From the NCBI RefSeq assembly GCF_000959725.1, contig NZ_CP009323.1:1612001-1676000 (forward strand): 64,000 nt of DNA, written 5' to 3'. Under the pieces are notes generated by a model. The model did no database searches, was not told the origin of the DNA, and saw only the letters and a list, made by a program, of their open reading frames with translations. Shown here one piece after another: positions 9,446 to 20,160 of the stretch. The number at the start of each line of letters is the position of its first letter. Positions within the stretch are counted from its first letter, which is position 1. The translations under genes were made by a program, and so were the position numbers. The stretch is from Burkholderia gladioli (GTDB taxonomy: Bacteria; Pseudomonadota; Gammaproteobacteria; Burkholderiales; Burkholderiaceae).

Positions 9446-10600
9446 ATGCAGAGCGCTCTCGCGCCCCGCTCCAAGCTGCCCGACGTGGGCACCACGATCT
9501 TCAGCGTGATCGGCAAGCTGGCCGCCGAACACGATGCCCTCAATCTCTCGCAGGGCGCGCCCAACTTCGCGCCCGATCCGGCGCTGGTCGAGGGCGTGGC
9601 GCGCGCGATGCGCGACGGCCACAACCAGTACGCGCCGATGCCGGGCGTGCTGGCGCTGCGCGAGGCGCTGGCGCTGAAGACCGAGAGCCTGGGCGGCGCG
9701 CGCTACGACCCCGGCAGCGAGATCACCGTGCTGGCCAGCGCCAGCGAGGGCCTGTACGCCGCGATCAGCGCGCTGGTGCATCCCGGCGACGAGGTGATCT
9801 ATTTCGAGCCCTCGTTCGACAGCTACGCGCCGATCGTGCGCATGCAGGGCGCGGTGCCGGTGGCCATCAAGCTCTCGGCGGAAACCTTCCGGATCGACTG
9901 GGACGAGGTGGCGGCCGCGCTCACGCCGCGCACGCGGATGATCATCGTCAACACCCCGCACAACCCCACCGCCACCATTTTCGGCGCCGACGATCTCGCG
10001 CGGCTCGAGCGGCTCACGCGCGACACCGGCATCGTGATCCTGTCCGACGAGGTCTACGAGCACGTGGTGTTCGACGGCGCGCGCCACCTCGGCATGGCGA
10101 GCCGCCCGGCGCTGGCCGAGCGCAGCGTGATCGTCTCCTCGTTCGGCAAGTCCTTCCACGTGACGGGCTGGCGCGTCGGCTATTGCCTGGCGCCGGCCGC
10201 GCTGATGGACGAGATCCGCAAGGTCCACCAGTTCATGGTGTTCTCGGCCGATACGCCGATGCAGATCGCCTTCGCCGAGGCGCTGGCCGATCCGGCCAGC
10301 TACCTGGGGCTGTCGGCCTTCTACCAGGCCAAGCGCGACCTGCTGGCGCGCGAGCTGGCCGATTCGCGCTTCGAGCTGCTGCCCAGCGAGGGCAGCTTCT
10401 TCATGCTGGCGCGCTTTCGCCATGTCTGCGACGAGCGCGACAGCGATTTCGTGCTGCGCCTGATTCGCGAGGCGCGCGTCGCCACCATCCCGCTGTCCGC
10501 GTTCTACGCGGACGGCACCGAGACCGGCGTGATACGCCTGAGCTTCGCCAAGGACGACGCGACGCTCGTCGAGGGCGCGCGTCGGCTGCGCGCGCTCTGA
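9446..10600 (+). CDS. PLP-dependent aminotransferase, methionine/kynurenine type
   Basis: A 384-residue class I fold-type aminotransferase. Motifs are LSQGAPNFAPDP near the N-terminus, the NTPHNPTA substrate/PLP loop, SDEVYEHV (PLP ring Asp and Tyr), the catalytic lysine in SSFGKSFHVTGWRVGY and a C-terminal IRLSFAKDD carrying the carboxylate-binding Arg. The order and the FHVTGWRVGY context resemble YbdL-type methionine aminotransferases and kynurenine aminotransferases. The exact amino donor is not determined. The ATG is preceded by AGGAG. It is followed at 31 bp by an amino acid binding protein gene on the same strand, so the two may be co-transcribed. Confidence 0.88.
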   Translation: MQSALAPRSKLPDVGTTIFSVIGKLAAEHDALNLSQGAPNFAPDPALVEGVARAMRDGHNQYAPMPGVLALREALALKTESLGGARYDPGSEITVLASASEGLYAAISALVHPGDEVIYFEPSFDSYAPIVRMQGAVPVAIKLSAETFRIDWDEVAAALTPRTRMIIVNTPHNPTATIFGADDLARLERLTRDTGIVILSDEVYEHVVFDGARHLGMASRPALAERSVIVSSFGKSFHVTGWRVGYCLAPAALMDEIRKVHQFMVFSADTPMQIAFAEALADPASYLGLSAFYQAKRDLLARELADSRFELLPSEGSFFMLARFRHVCDERDSDFVLRLIREARVATIPLSAFYADGTETGVIRLSFAKDDATLVEGARRLRAL

Positions 10601-10631
10601 TCAGAATCCCGCAGACTGCAAGGAGATCAGC

Positions 10632-11441
10632 ATGACTGGATGGAACCGGCGGCGCGTCAGCGCGTTCGCCTGCGCGCTCGGCGCGTCGGCTGCCATGAGC
10701 CTCACGGGCGCCGCCCGGGCGGCCGATGCGCAGAACCTGCGCTTCGGCGTCGAGGCGCAATACGCGCCGTTCGAATCGAAGGCGGCCGACGGCTCGCTGC
10801 AGGGCTTCGACATCGACGTCGGCAATGCCGTGTGCCGCATCGCGAAGCTCGACTGCAAGTGGGTGGAGACCTCGTTCGACGGGTTGATCCCGGCCCTGCA
10901 GGGGCGCAAGTTCGACGCGATCAACTCGGCCATGAACGCGACGCCGCAGCGTCGCCAGGCGATCGCCTTCACCACCATCATCTATCGCGTGCCGACCCAG
11001 CTGATCGCGCGAGCGAGCAGCGGTCTGCAGCCGACGCCGGAATCGCTGAAGGGCAAGCGCATCGGCGTGCTGCAGGGCTCCATTCAGGAAACCTACGCAA
11101 ACGCGCACTGGGCCAACGCGGATGTGTCGATCGTTCCCTACCAGGACCAGAACCAGGTATATGCCGACCTGGTTTCGGGGCGCCTGGACGGCACCCTGGT
11201 GCTCGCGCCGGCCGGCCAGCGCGGATTCCTGTCGCGGCCCGACGGCAAGGGTTTCGCCTTCGTCGGCGCGCCGGTGCGCGACGACCGGATCCTCGGCGAC
11301 GGCATCGGCTTCGGCTTGCGCAAGGGGGATGCGGCGCTGAAGGCACGCCTCGACGCGGCCATCGAGCAGCTCAAGGCCGACGGCACCGTGCAGGCGCTGG
11401 GCCGCAAGTATTTCGGCGATATCGACATCTCGACGAAGTAG
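10632..11441 (+). CDS. Polar amino acid-type ABC transporter, periplasmic binding protein
   Basis: A 269-residue periplasmic binding protein of the HisJ/ArtJ (SBP_bac_3) family with a signal peptide ending at AARA-ADAQ (about residue 30). Family motifs are FGVEAQYAPFESKAADGSLQ, GFDIDVGNAV, FDGLIPALQGRKFDAINSAM and LKGKRIGVLQGS. AAGGAG precedes the ATG. Nearby genes include an aminotransferase but no permease or ATPase, so the transporter partners are missing locally. Ligand is probably a basic or other polar amino acid, by family only. Confidence 0.88.
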   Translation: MTGWNRRRVSAFACALGASAAMSLTGAARAADAQNLRFGVEAQYAPFESKAADGSLQGFDIDVGNAVCRIAKLDCKWVETSFDGLIPALQGRKFDAINSAMNATPQRRQAIAFTTIIYRVPTQLIARASSGLQPTPESLKGKRIGVLQGSIQETYANAHWANADVSIVPYQDQNQVYADLVSGRLDGTLVLAPAGQRGFLSRPDGKGFAFVGAPVRDDRILGDGIGFGLRKGDAALKARLDAAIEQLKADGTVQALGRKYFGDIDISTK

Positions 11442-11498
11442 CGAGCGTGTGATGGGGCGCGCAAGGATCTCGTGCCGCCCCGCTCCGCTCCATCCGCC

Positions 11499-12110
11499 TC
11501 AATCGGGATCGGCCTCGGCCAGGCGTGCCGCCACGTCGCGCAGCCAGGCCTCGCTCCAGGTCAGCGCCCCCACCTTCAGGTGCCCCACCACGCTGCGCAC
11601 CCAGTCGAGTTCGGTCTCGACGGTGGCCTGCAGCAACTCGCTCTCCAGCAGGAACAGCCGCGGGATCTGCATCGCGAGTGCCGCGTTGCGGGCCGCCTCG
11701 AGCCGTTCGAGCTCTTCCTCGAGCGCGAGGATGCGCGCCTCGAGCTGGCGCCGCGCATCCTCGACCGATAGCAAGGGCAGGATCGACAGCGCGACCGGAA
11801 ACGCCGGGAATTCGCGGGCCGGTTGCGCGAGCTGCTCGCGCAGCCACTGGCGCGCGGTGTTGCGACCCGATTCGGTGACGGCGTAGATAGTGCGCTCGGG
11901 GAACATGCCGTCGCGTTCGGTATCGTGGACCACCACCAGGTGGTCGCGCAGCAGGCGCTCGAGTGTCTGGTAGAGGCTGTTGCGCTGGCGGACGTTGATC
12001 ACCTCGTCCTTGCCGCGCAGTTTGATCAACTGCTGGATCCGGTAGGCGTGCATCGGCGCTTCGGTCAGCATCGCCAGCACGGCCAGCGCGAGAGGGGAAA
12101 ATTTCGGCAT
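11499..12110 (-). CDS. PadR-family transcriptional regulator
   Basis: A 203-residue regulator with an N-terminal winged helix typical of PadR (SPLALAVLAMLTEAPMHAYRIQQLI, then RNSLYQTLERLLRDHLV) and a C-terminal helical dimerisation region (LEARILALEEELERLEAARNA). PadR proteins are usually repressors released by small aromatic or drug-like ligands. A palindromic sequence sits immediately upstream at 12138-12162. There is no obvious target efflux gene next to it. The neighbour beyond the palindrome is the metal regulator gene, transcribed in the same direction. Confidence 0.88.
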   Translation of the reverse strand: MPKFSPLALAVLAMLTEAPMHAYRIQQLIKLRGKDEVINVRQRNSLYQTLERLLRDHLVVVHDTERDGMFPERTIYAVTESGRNTARQWLREQLAQPAREFPAFPVALSILPLLSVEDARRQLEARILALEEELERLEAARNAALAMQIPRLFLLESELLQATVETELDWVRSVVGHLKVGALTWSEAWLRDVAARLAEADPD

Positions 12111-12137
12111 GAGCCAGTCGAATCCATCATCAATTTG

Positions 12138-12162
12138 TGACTAGTGATTTTATGACTGGTCA
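12138..12162. promoter_or_regulatory. Putative PadR operator
   Basis: Imperfect dyad TGACTAGT (12138-12145) and ACTGGTCA (12155-12162), 28 bp upstream of the PadR start. It also contains the short palindrome ATGACTGGTCAT. Autoregulatory binding is inferred from position. Confidence 0.4.
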
Positions 12163-12206
12163 TGAATTGACGCAATGGAGACCGCGAGTGCCGGCTGCAA
12201 GCGCGC

Positions 12207-12638
12207 CTAGCCGACGTGCGTGCGCTTGGCCGGCGCCTCCAGCGTTTCCATGGTCGCGAGGCCATGCACGATGCCGCAATCCTCGACCGTGTGATCGCCC
12301 TGGCACTGCTCGCGCAATTCGCTGAGCTGGGCCTTCAGGTGCTGCAGTTCGACCAGCCGCGCATTGACGTGGCCGATGTGTTCGTCGAGCAGCGTGTTGA
12401 TCGAATCGCAGCGATCGGCGGGGTCGTCGGTCAGGCGCAGCAGCGCGCGGATTTCGTCGTGCGTCATGTCGAGCGCGCGGCAGTTGCGGATGAACCGCAG
12501 GCGCTCGACGTGGACTTCGGTGTAGCGCCGGTAATTGGCGTCGGTGCGCTCGGCATCCGGCATCAGACCCTCCTTCTCGTAGAAGCGGATCGTTTCCGGC
12601 GTGCAGCGGGCGGCTTTCGCGAGTTCGCCGATCTTCAT
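12207..12638 (-). CDS. cadR: MerR-family Cd(II)/Pb(II)-responsive regulator
   Basis: A 143-residue MerR-type activator. The N-terminal winged helix MKIGELAKAARCTPETIRFYEKEGL is followed by a long dimerisation helix. Candidate metal-binding cysteines are in IRNCRALDM and in the C-terminal REQCQGDHTVEDCG, the CadR/PbrR pattern. It is divergent from the P-type ATPase gene, with the operator in the spacer, so it very likely switches that exporter on when cadmium, lead or zinc is present. CadR and PbrR are hard to separate by sequence alone. Confidence 0.87.
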   Translation of the reverse strand: MKIGELAKAARCTPETIRFYEKEGLMPDAERTDANYRRYTEVHVERLRFIRNCRALDMTHDEIRALLRLTDDPADRCDSINTLLDEHIGHVNARLVELQHLKAQLSELREQCQGDHTVEDCGIVHGLATMETLEAPAKRTHVG

Positions 12639-12660
12639 CAGATTCTCCTGGCGGTAGCGG

Positions 12661-12691
12661 TTGACCCTGAAGTGGCTTCAGGGTGTTAACT
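12661..12691 (+). promoter_or_regulatory. MerR-type operator/promoter of the metal ATPase gene
   Basis: A -35 element TTGACC (12661-12666) and -10 element TTAACT (12686-12691) are separated by 19 bp, the overlong spacer typical of MerR-regulated promoters. The spacer overlaps the dyad CCCTGAAGTGGCTTCAGGG (12665-12683). MerR proteins untwist such spacers on metal binding to align the two elements. Confidence 0.85.
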
Positions 12692-12726
12692 CTACACCGT
12701 CAAGCAATCAGGCATCGGAGAAGGTG

Positions 12727-15411
<2,685 letters not shown>

Positions 15412-15445
15412 GGCGCGGCCGCAGCATCGGAAGGAGGCGCTCGCG

Positions 15446-15634
15446 ATGAACCGTTTCTCCCGCTGGTTCGACACACTGCGCGGCGTGTTGGCCGGCCATG
15501 CCGCGCGACCGGGGCAGCGCTTCACCCAACTGCGTTCCGGCGATGCGCGCCGGCCGGCGGTTTGCCGCCGCTGTCGCGCGCCGCTGGAAGCGACCTCGCG
15601 CATGTGCACGCGATGCGGTACGCGCGTGCATTGA
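15446..15634 (+). CDS. Small zinc-ribbon protein
   Basis: A 62-residue ORF with a strong Shine-Dalgarno sequence (AAGGAGG) starting 34 bp after cadA, probably in the same transcript. The C-terminal half holds two cysteine pairs, CRRC and CTRC, the spacing of a small zinc ribbon. The N-terminal half is basic. It was chosen as real because of the excellent ribosome binding site and operon position. Function is unknown; a metal-related role is only suggested by the neighbour. Confidence 0.6.
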   Translation: MNRFSRWFDTLRGVLAGHAARPGQRFTQLRSGDARRPAVCRRCRAPLEATSRMCTRCGTRVH

Positions 15635-15675
15635 GCCGGGAAGCGGAATCCGCGATTCGCATGCTGAATGCCGGC

Positions 15676-15717
15676 TTATCCACAGCGAGCCGTGGATAAA
15701 GGGTCCAGCTCGCTGTG
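15676..15717. terminator. Overlapping inverted repeats between convergent genes, including a DnaA-box pair
   Basis: A perfect DnaA box TTATCCACA (15676-15684) faces an inverted TTATCCACG (15691-15699). Overlapping them, CACAGCGAGC (15681-15690) pairs with GCTCGCTGTG (15708-15717). The location between two convergent stop codons fits a bidirectional terminator, but there is no T-tract. Confidence 0.4.
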
Positions 15718-15725
15718 CGTGCCGC

Positions 15726-16205
15726 TCAGCGCAGCGGCAGGCAGATCTCGGTCAGCAACTGCTCGGCCGGCGTGTCGCGCGGATCGTTGAGATAGCGCTC
15801 GAACGAAGGCGCCTCGGCCAGCGCGCGTCCCGATGCGGGCAGCCATTCCTGGAACAGCCATCGATACGATTCGCCGAGCCGCGCATAGGGCCCGCGATGG
15901 ATCAGTACCGCATACGGGCCGCCCGAGATGGTCAGGTGTTCGAACTGCCCGGGCAAGGCCAGCGCCGCGGTCCCCTCGCCGAGCGCGAAGCAGGCATGCG
16001 AGCGCAACTGCGTGGCCGGTACCGTCTCGGGATCGTCGTGGAAGATGCCCACGCATTGCGTATCGGGTCCGAACTGGCCCTGTTCGTCGAGCCAGGCGGC
16101 CAGGCGTGAGAATGCGGCATGCATCTCGGCATAAGGGCCGATATGGGCGGCCGCGACTACCTCGAGCGGCGCGAGCTGGCGGATGTCGAGCTGCGGATTC
16201 GTCAT
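15726..16205 (-). CDS. GyrI-like small-molecule-binding protein
   Basis: A 159-residue single-domain protein resembling the GyrI/SbmC and AraC effector-binding fold (LDIRQLAPLEVVAAAHIGPYAEMHAAFSRLAAWL; second half GPYARLGESYRWLFQEWLP). Such proteins bind hydrophobic ligands or hydrolyse cyclopropane-type adducts; there is no DNA-binding domain here. The start at 16205 gives the standard N-terminus. A longer GTG start at 16247 adds a non-conserved segment. Role unknown. Confidence 0.75.
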   Translation of the reverse strand: MTNPQLDIRQLAPLEVVAAAHIGPYAEMHAAFSRLAAWLDEQGQFGPDTQCVGIFHDDPETVPATQLRSHACFALGEGTAALALPGQFEHLTISGGPYAVLIHRGPYARLGESYRWLFQEWLPASGRALAEAPSFERYLNDPRDTPAEQLLTEICLPLR

Positions 16206-16435
16206 GCTGGAGGGTTCCGGAATCAGTCGTGATGGATCGGCCGGCACGCGCGGCCACCGGCGCCATGCCGCCGCTCATCCTACGGAAGCCTTACGACCCG
16301 CGCAATCGGCAGCATCCGCCGCCCCGCCCACCTTTGCCGATTTTCGATAACGCCTCGATTAATGACTCTCTAGCATCGGTGATCGGTCACCCGATCCGGC
16401 GCGCCGCGCCGGCAGCCGCACATGAGGAGAGAGCG

Positions 16436-17845
16436 ATGCAAGCAGAGTCGAACGGCCGCCCCGCAGCGGGCGGCGCCGCGCCGGGGCCGGCACTGAAACA
16501 GACCCTCGGCACCTGGCAGCTGTGGGGCATCGCGGTGGGCCTGGTGATCTCGGGCGAGTACTTCGGCTGGAGCTACGGCTGGGCCAGCGCCGGCACGCTC
16601 GGCTTCGTGGTCACCGCGCTGTTCATCGCGGCGATGTACACCACCTTCATCTTCAGCTTCACCGAGCTGACCACCTCGATCCCGCACGCCGGCGGCCCGT
16701 TCGCCTATGCGCGGCGCGCCTTCGGCCCGGCCGGCGGCTACCTGGCCGGCATCGCCACCCTGGTCGAGTTCGTGTTCGCGCCGCCGGCCATCGCGCTGGC
16801 GATCGGCGCCTACCTGCACGTGCAGTTCCCCTCGCTGGAACCGAAGCACGCGGCGATGGGCGCCTACCTGGTGTTCATGGCGCTCAATATCGTCGGCGTG
16901 CAGATCGCCGCCACCTTCGAGCTGATCGTCACCCTGCTGGCGATCTTCGAGCTGCTGGTGTTCATGGGCGTGGTCTCGCCGGGCTTCTCCTGGGACAACT
17001 TCACCCGCGGCGGCTGGAGCGGCGCCGACCACTTCTCGCCGGGCGCCTTCCACGGCATGTTCGCGGCGATTCCGTTCGCGATCTGGTTCTTCCTCGCGAT
17101 CGAGGGCGTGGCGATGGCCGCCGAGGAGGCGAAGAACCCGAAGCGCTCGATTCCGATCGCCTATGTCGCCGGGATCCTGACCCTGGTGGTGCTGGCGATC
17201 GGCGTGATGGTGTTCGCGGGCGGCGCCGGCGACTGGACCAAGCTGTCCAACATCAACGATCCGCTGCCGCAGGCCATGAAGTACATCGTCGGCGAGCACA
17301 GCGGCTGGATGCACATGCTGGTCTGGCTGGGCCTGTTCGGGCTGGTGGCCTCGTTCCACGGGATCATCCTCGGCTATTCGCGCCAGATCTTCGCGCTGGC
17401 GCGCGAGGGCTACCTGCCGGAATGGCTGGCCAAGGTGCACCCGCGCTTTCGCACGCCGTATCGCGCGATCCTGGCGGGCGGCGTGGTCGGCATCGCGGCG
17501 ATCTACAGCGACGAGCTGATCCAGTTCGGCGGCCAGACGCTCACCGCGAACATCGTGACGATGTCGGTATTCGGCGCTATCGTGATGTACATCGTCAGCA
17601 TGGCGGCGCTGTTCAAGCTGCGCCGCAGCCAGCCGGCGATGGCGCGCCCGTTCCGCGCGCCGCTCTACCCGCTGTTCCCCGCCTTCGCGCTGGTGGCGGC
17701 GCTGGTCTGCCTCGGCACGATGGTCTATTTCAACGCGCTGGTCGCGCTGATCTTCGTGGCGATCGTCGCGCTCGGCTACGGCTACTTCCTGGCCACGCGC
17801 GCGCAGCGGGCGGCCGCGCCGGCCGAGGCGCTGCTCGAGGAATGA
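16436..17845 (+). CDS. eat: Ethanolamine permease
   Basis: A 469-residue APC-superfamily transporter with about 12 membrane segments. Recognisable ethanolamine permease stretches are TWQLWGIAVGLVISGEYFGWSYGW near the start, FTELTTSIPHAGGPFAYARRAFGP and IEGVAMAAEEAKNPKRSIP. AGGAGAGAGCG precedes the ATG at 16436. It is followed at 37 bp by eutB and then eutC on the same strand, giving a complete uptake plus ammonia-lyase operon. This gene supplies the substrate in the inner membrane. Confidence 0.93.
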   Translation: MQAESNGRPAAGGAAPGPALKQTLGTWQLWGIAVGLVISGEYFGWSYGWASAGTLGFVVTALFIAAMYTTFIFSFTELTTSIPHAGGPFAYARRAFGPAGGYLAGIATLVEFVFAPPAIALAIGAYLHVQFPSLEPKHAAMGAYLVFMALNIVGVQIAATFELIVTLLAIFELLVFMGVVSPGFSWDNFTRGGWSGADHFSPGAFHGMFAAIPFAIWFFLAIEGVAMAAEEAKNPKRSIPIAYVAGILTLVVLAIGVMVFAGGAGDWTKLSNINDPLPQAMKYIVGEHSGWMHMLVWLGLFGLVASFHGIILGYSRQIFALAREGYLPEWLAKVHPRFRTPYRAILAGGVVGIAAIYSDELIQFGGQTLTANIVTMSVFGAIVMYIVSMAALFKLRRSQPAMARPFRAPLYPLFPAFALVAALVCLGTMVYFNALVALIFVAIVALGYGYFLATRAQRAAAPAEALLEE

Positions 17846-17882
17846 CAGCACGCGCGCCGGGCGGCGCGCAGGAGATTCGCAG

Positions 17883-19280
17883 ATGTCGTACACGGAGACG
17901 ATCGGCTCGCGCACCTACCGGTTCGCGGACCTGAAGACCTTGATGGCGAAGGCCAGCCCCCTGCGCTCGGGCGACCAGCTCGCCGGCGTGGCGGCGGCCA
18001 GCGAGGAGGAGCGCGTGGCGGCGAAGATCGCCCTGGCCGCCGTGCCGCTCAAGGCCTTCCTCAACGAGGCGCTGATTCCCTACGAGCGCGACGAGGTCAC
18101 GCGGCTGGTGATCGACGAGCACGACGCGGCCGCCTTCGCCGAGATCTCGCACCTGACGGTGGGCGATTTCCGCAACTGGCTGCTCTCGCCCGCCGCCGAC
18201 GGTGCCGCGCTCGAACGCGTGGCGCCGGGCCTCACGCCCGAGATGGTGGCGGCGGTCTCGAAGCTGATGCGCAACCAGGACCTGATCGCGGCGGCCCGGA
18301 AGCGCCGCGTGGTCACGCGCTTTCGCAACACGGTCGGCCTGCCGGGGCGCATGTCGGTGCGCCTGCAACCGAATCACCCGACCGACGACGCCAGGGGTAT
18401 CGCCGCCTCGATGCTCGACGGCCTGATGTACGGCTCCGGCGACGCGATGATCGGCATCAATCCCGCCACCGACAGCCTGGCCGCCATCACGCGCCTGCTG
18501 AACATGATCGACGCGTTCCGCGAGCGCTATCGCGTGCCGACGCAGTCCTGCGTGCTGACCCACGTCACCAACACCATCGCCGCGATCGAGAAGGGCGCGC
18601 CGGTCGACCTGGTGTTCCAGTCGATCGCCGGCACCGAGCAGGCCAATGCCAGCTTCGGCATCTCGCTGGCCCTGCTCGGCGAGGCGCACGAGGCGGCGCT
18701 CTCGCTCAAGCGCGGCACGGTCGGCGACAACCTCATGTACTTCGAGACCGGCCAGGGCAGCGCGCTGTCGGCCAACGCGCATCACGGCGTCGACCAGCAG
18801 ACCTGCGAGGTGCGCGCCTACGCGGTGGCGCGCCGGTTCCGGCCCTTCCTGGTCAATACCGTGGTCGGCTTCATCGGCCCCGAGTACCTGTACGACGGCA
18901 AGCAGATCATCCGCGCCGGGCTCGAGGATCACTTCTGCGGCAAGCTGCTGGGCGTGCCGATGGGTTGCGATATCTGCTACACCAACCACGCCGAGGCCGA
19001 CCAGGACGACATGGACACGCTGCTGACCCTGCTCGGCGCGGCCGGCATCAACTTCATCATGGGCATCCCCGGCGCCGACGACGTGATGCTGAACTACCAG
19101 AGCACCTCCTTCCACGACGCGCTCTACGTGCGCGAGGTGCTGGGGCTGCGGCGCGCGCCCGAGTTCGAGGAATGGCTGGAGACGATGGAGATCGCCGACG
19201 CGAAGGGCGCGCTGATACCGGTGCATGCGCGCGCGCCGCTGCTGGCCGGGGCGAAGGAATGGATGGGGATCGACGCATGA
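17883..19280 (+). CDS. eutB: Ethanolamine ammonia-lyase large subunit
   Basis: The 465-residue large subunit of adenosylcobalamin-dependent ethanolamine ammonia-lyase, which converts ethanolamine to acetaldehyde and ammonia. Typical family blocks are GDFRNWLLSP, FRNTVGLPGRMSVRLQPNHP, GLMYGSGDAMIGINPATDS, SIAGTEQANASFGI and NYQSTSFHDA. Length matches the family. An AGGAG lies just upstream of the ATG. Its TGA overlaps the ATG of eutC (ATGA), indicating translational coupling for stoichiometric assembly. No microcompartment shell genes are nearby, so the simple non-carboxysomal pathway is used. Confidence 0.97.
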   Translation: MSYTETIGSRTYRFADLKTLMAKASPLRSGDQLAGVAAASEEERVAAKIALAAVPLKAFLNEALIPYERDEVTRLVIDEHDAAAFAEISHLTVGDFRNWLLSPAADGAALERVAPGLTPEMVAAVSKLMRNQDLIAAARKRRVVTRFRNTVGLPGRMSVRLQPNHPTDDARGIAASMLDGLMYGSGDAMIGINPATDSLAAITRLLNMIDAFRERYRVPTQSCVLTHVTNTIAAIEKGAPVDLVFQSIAGTEQANASFGISLALLGEAHEAALSLKRGTVGDNLMYFETGQGSALSANAHHGVDQQTCEVRAYAVARRFRPFLVNTVVGFIGPEYLYDGKQIIRAGLEDHFCGKLLGVPMGCDICYTNHAEADQDDMDTLLTLLGAAGINFIMGIPGADDVMLNYQSTSFHDALYVREVLGLRRAPEFEEWLETMEIADAKGALIPVHARAPLLAGAKEWMGIDA

Positions 19281-20071
19281 GCGATGCGGTCGAGAAGAAC
19301 CCCTGGGGCGGCCTGAAGACCTTCACCAACGCGCGGATCGCATTGGGCCGCGCCGGCAGCAGCCTGCCCACCGAGCCCCTGCTGGCCTTCAATCTCTCGC
19401 ACGCGCAGGCACGCGACGCGGTGCACCAGCCGCTCGATGCCGACAAGCTGCGCGGCGAGCTGGAGGCGGCCGGCTTCGCCACGCTCGGCGCGGACAGCGC
19501 GGCGCCCGATCGCCAGCACTACCTGCGCCGCCCCGACCTTGGGCGCAAGCTGTCCGAGGCGAGCCGCGAGGCGCTGGCCGCCGAGGGCGCCAAGCCGGCC
19601 AAGGCGCCGGACCTGGTGTTCGTGATCGGCGACGGCCTGTCGGCCTTCGCGGCCGCGAAGCAGGCGCTGCCGCTGCTGAACGCGATACGCGGGCGGCTCG
19701 ATGCCGATGGCTGGTCGCTCGGGCCGGTGGTGGTGGCGCGGCAGGCGCGCGTCGCGCTCGGCGACGAGATCGGCGAGCTGTTGCGCGCGCAACTGGTGGC
19801 GATCCTGATCGGTGAGCGGCCGGGCCTCAGCTCGCCCGACAGCCTTGGCGTCTACCTGACCTACGCGCCCAAGGTGGGCTGCCACGACGCCCAGCGCAAC
19901 TGCATCTCGAACGTGCGCCCCGAGGGCCTGCCTTACGAGGCGGCCGCGCACAAGCTGCATTACCTGCTCACCCACGCGCGCCGCCTGCAACTGACCGGCG
20001 TCGGCCTCAAGGACGACAGCGACGCGCTGCTGGCCGATCGATCGGATAACGAACGAATCGGCGAAGGGTAG
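19277..20071 (+). CDS. eutC: Ethanolamine ammonia-lyase small subunit
   Basis: The 264-residue small subunit, which contributes to the cobalamin site. It begins at the ATG overlapping the eutB stop. Conserved motifs are LRRPDLGRKL, PDLVFVIGDGLSAFAA, VVVARQARVALGDEIG, LIGERPGLSSPDSLGVYLTY and RNCISNVRPEGL. It is the last gene of the eat-eutB-eutC operon, ended by a strong bidirectional terminator 22 bp later. Confidence 0.96.
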   Translation: MSDAVEKNPWGGLKTFTNARIALGRAGSSLPTEPLLAFNLSHAQARDAVHQPLDADKLRGELEAAGFATLGADSAAPDRQHYLRRPDLGRKLSEASREALAAEGAKPAKAPDLVFVIGDGLSAFAAAKQALPLLNAIRGRLDADGWSLGPVVVARQARVALGDEIGELLRAQLVAILIGERPGLSSPDSLGVYLTYAPKVGCHDAQRNCISNVRPEGLPYEAAAHKLHYLLTHARRLQLTGVGLKDDSDALLADRSDNERIGEG

Positions 20072-20092
20072 CCGAGCCTGCCGTTGCCCGCA

Positions 20093-20131
20093 CGAAAAAG
20101 CGCCGGTGGAATATCCACCGGCGCTTTTTCG
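20093..20131. terminator. Bidirectional rho-independent terminator
   Basis: A perfect 18-bp inverted repeat with a 3-nt loop, whose arms end in AAAAA and TTTTT, so it can terminate both the eutC transcript (+) and the convergent aldehyde dehydrogenase transcript (-). Confidence 0.93.
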
Positions 20132-20160
20132 TTGCGGCGAGTTCGGCGAGGCCGCCGCGC

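Noticed and set aside
16206..16435. Sigma-54 promoter for the ethanolamine permease
   Set aside because: No GG-N10-GC element with acceptable flanks was found in this spacer, unlike the dehydrogenase/regulator region.
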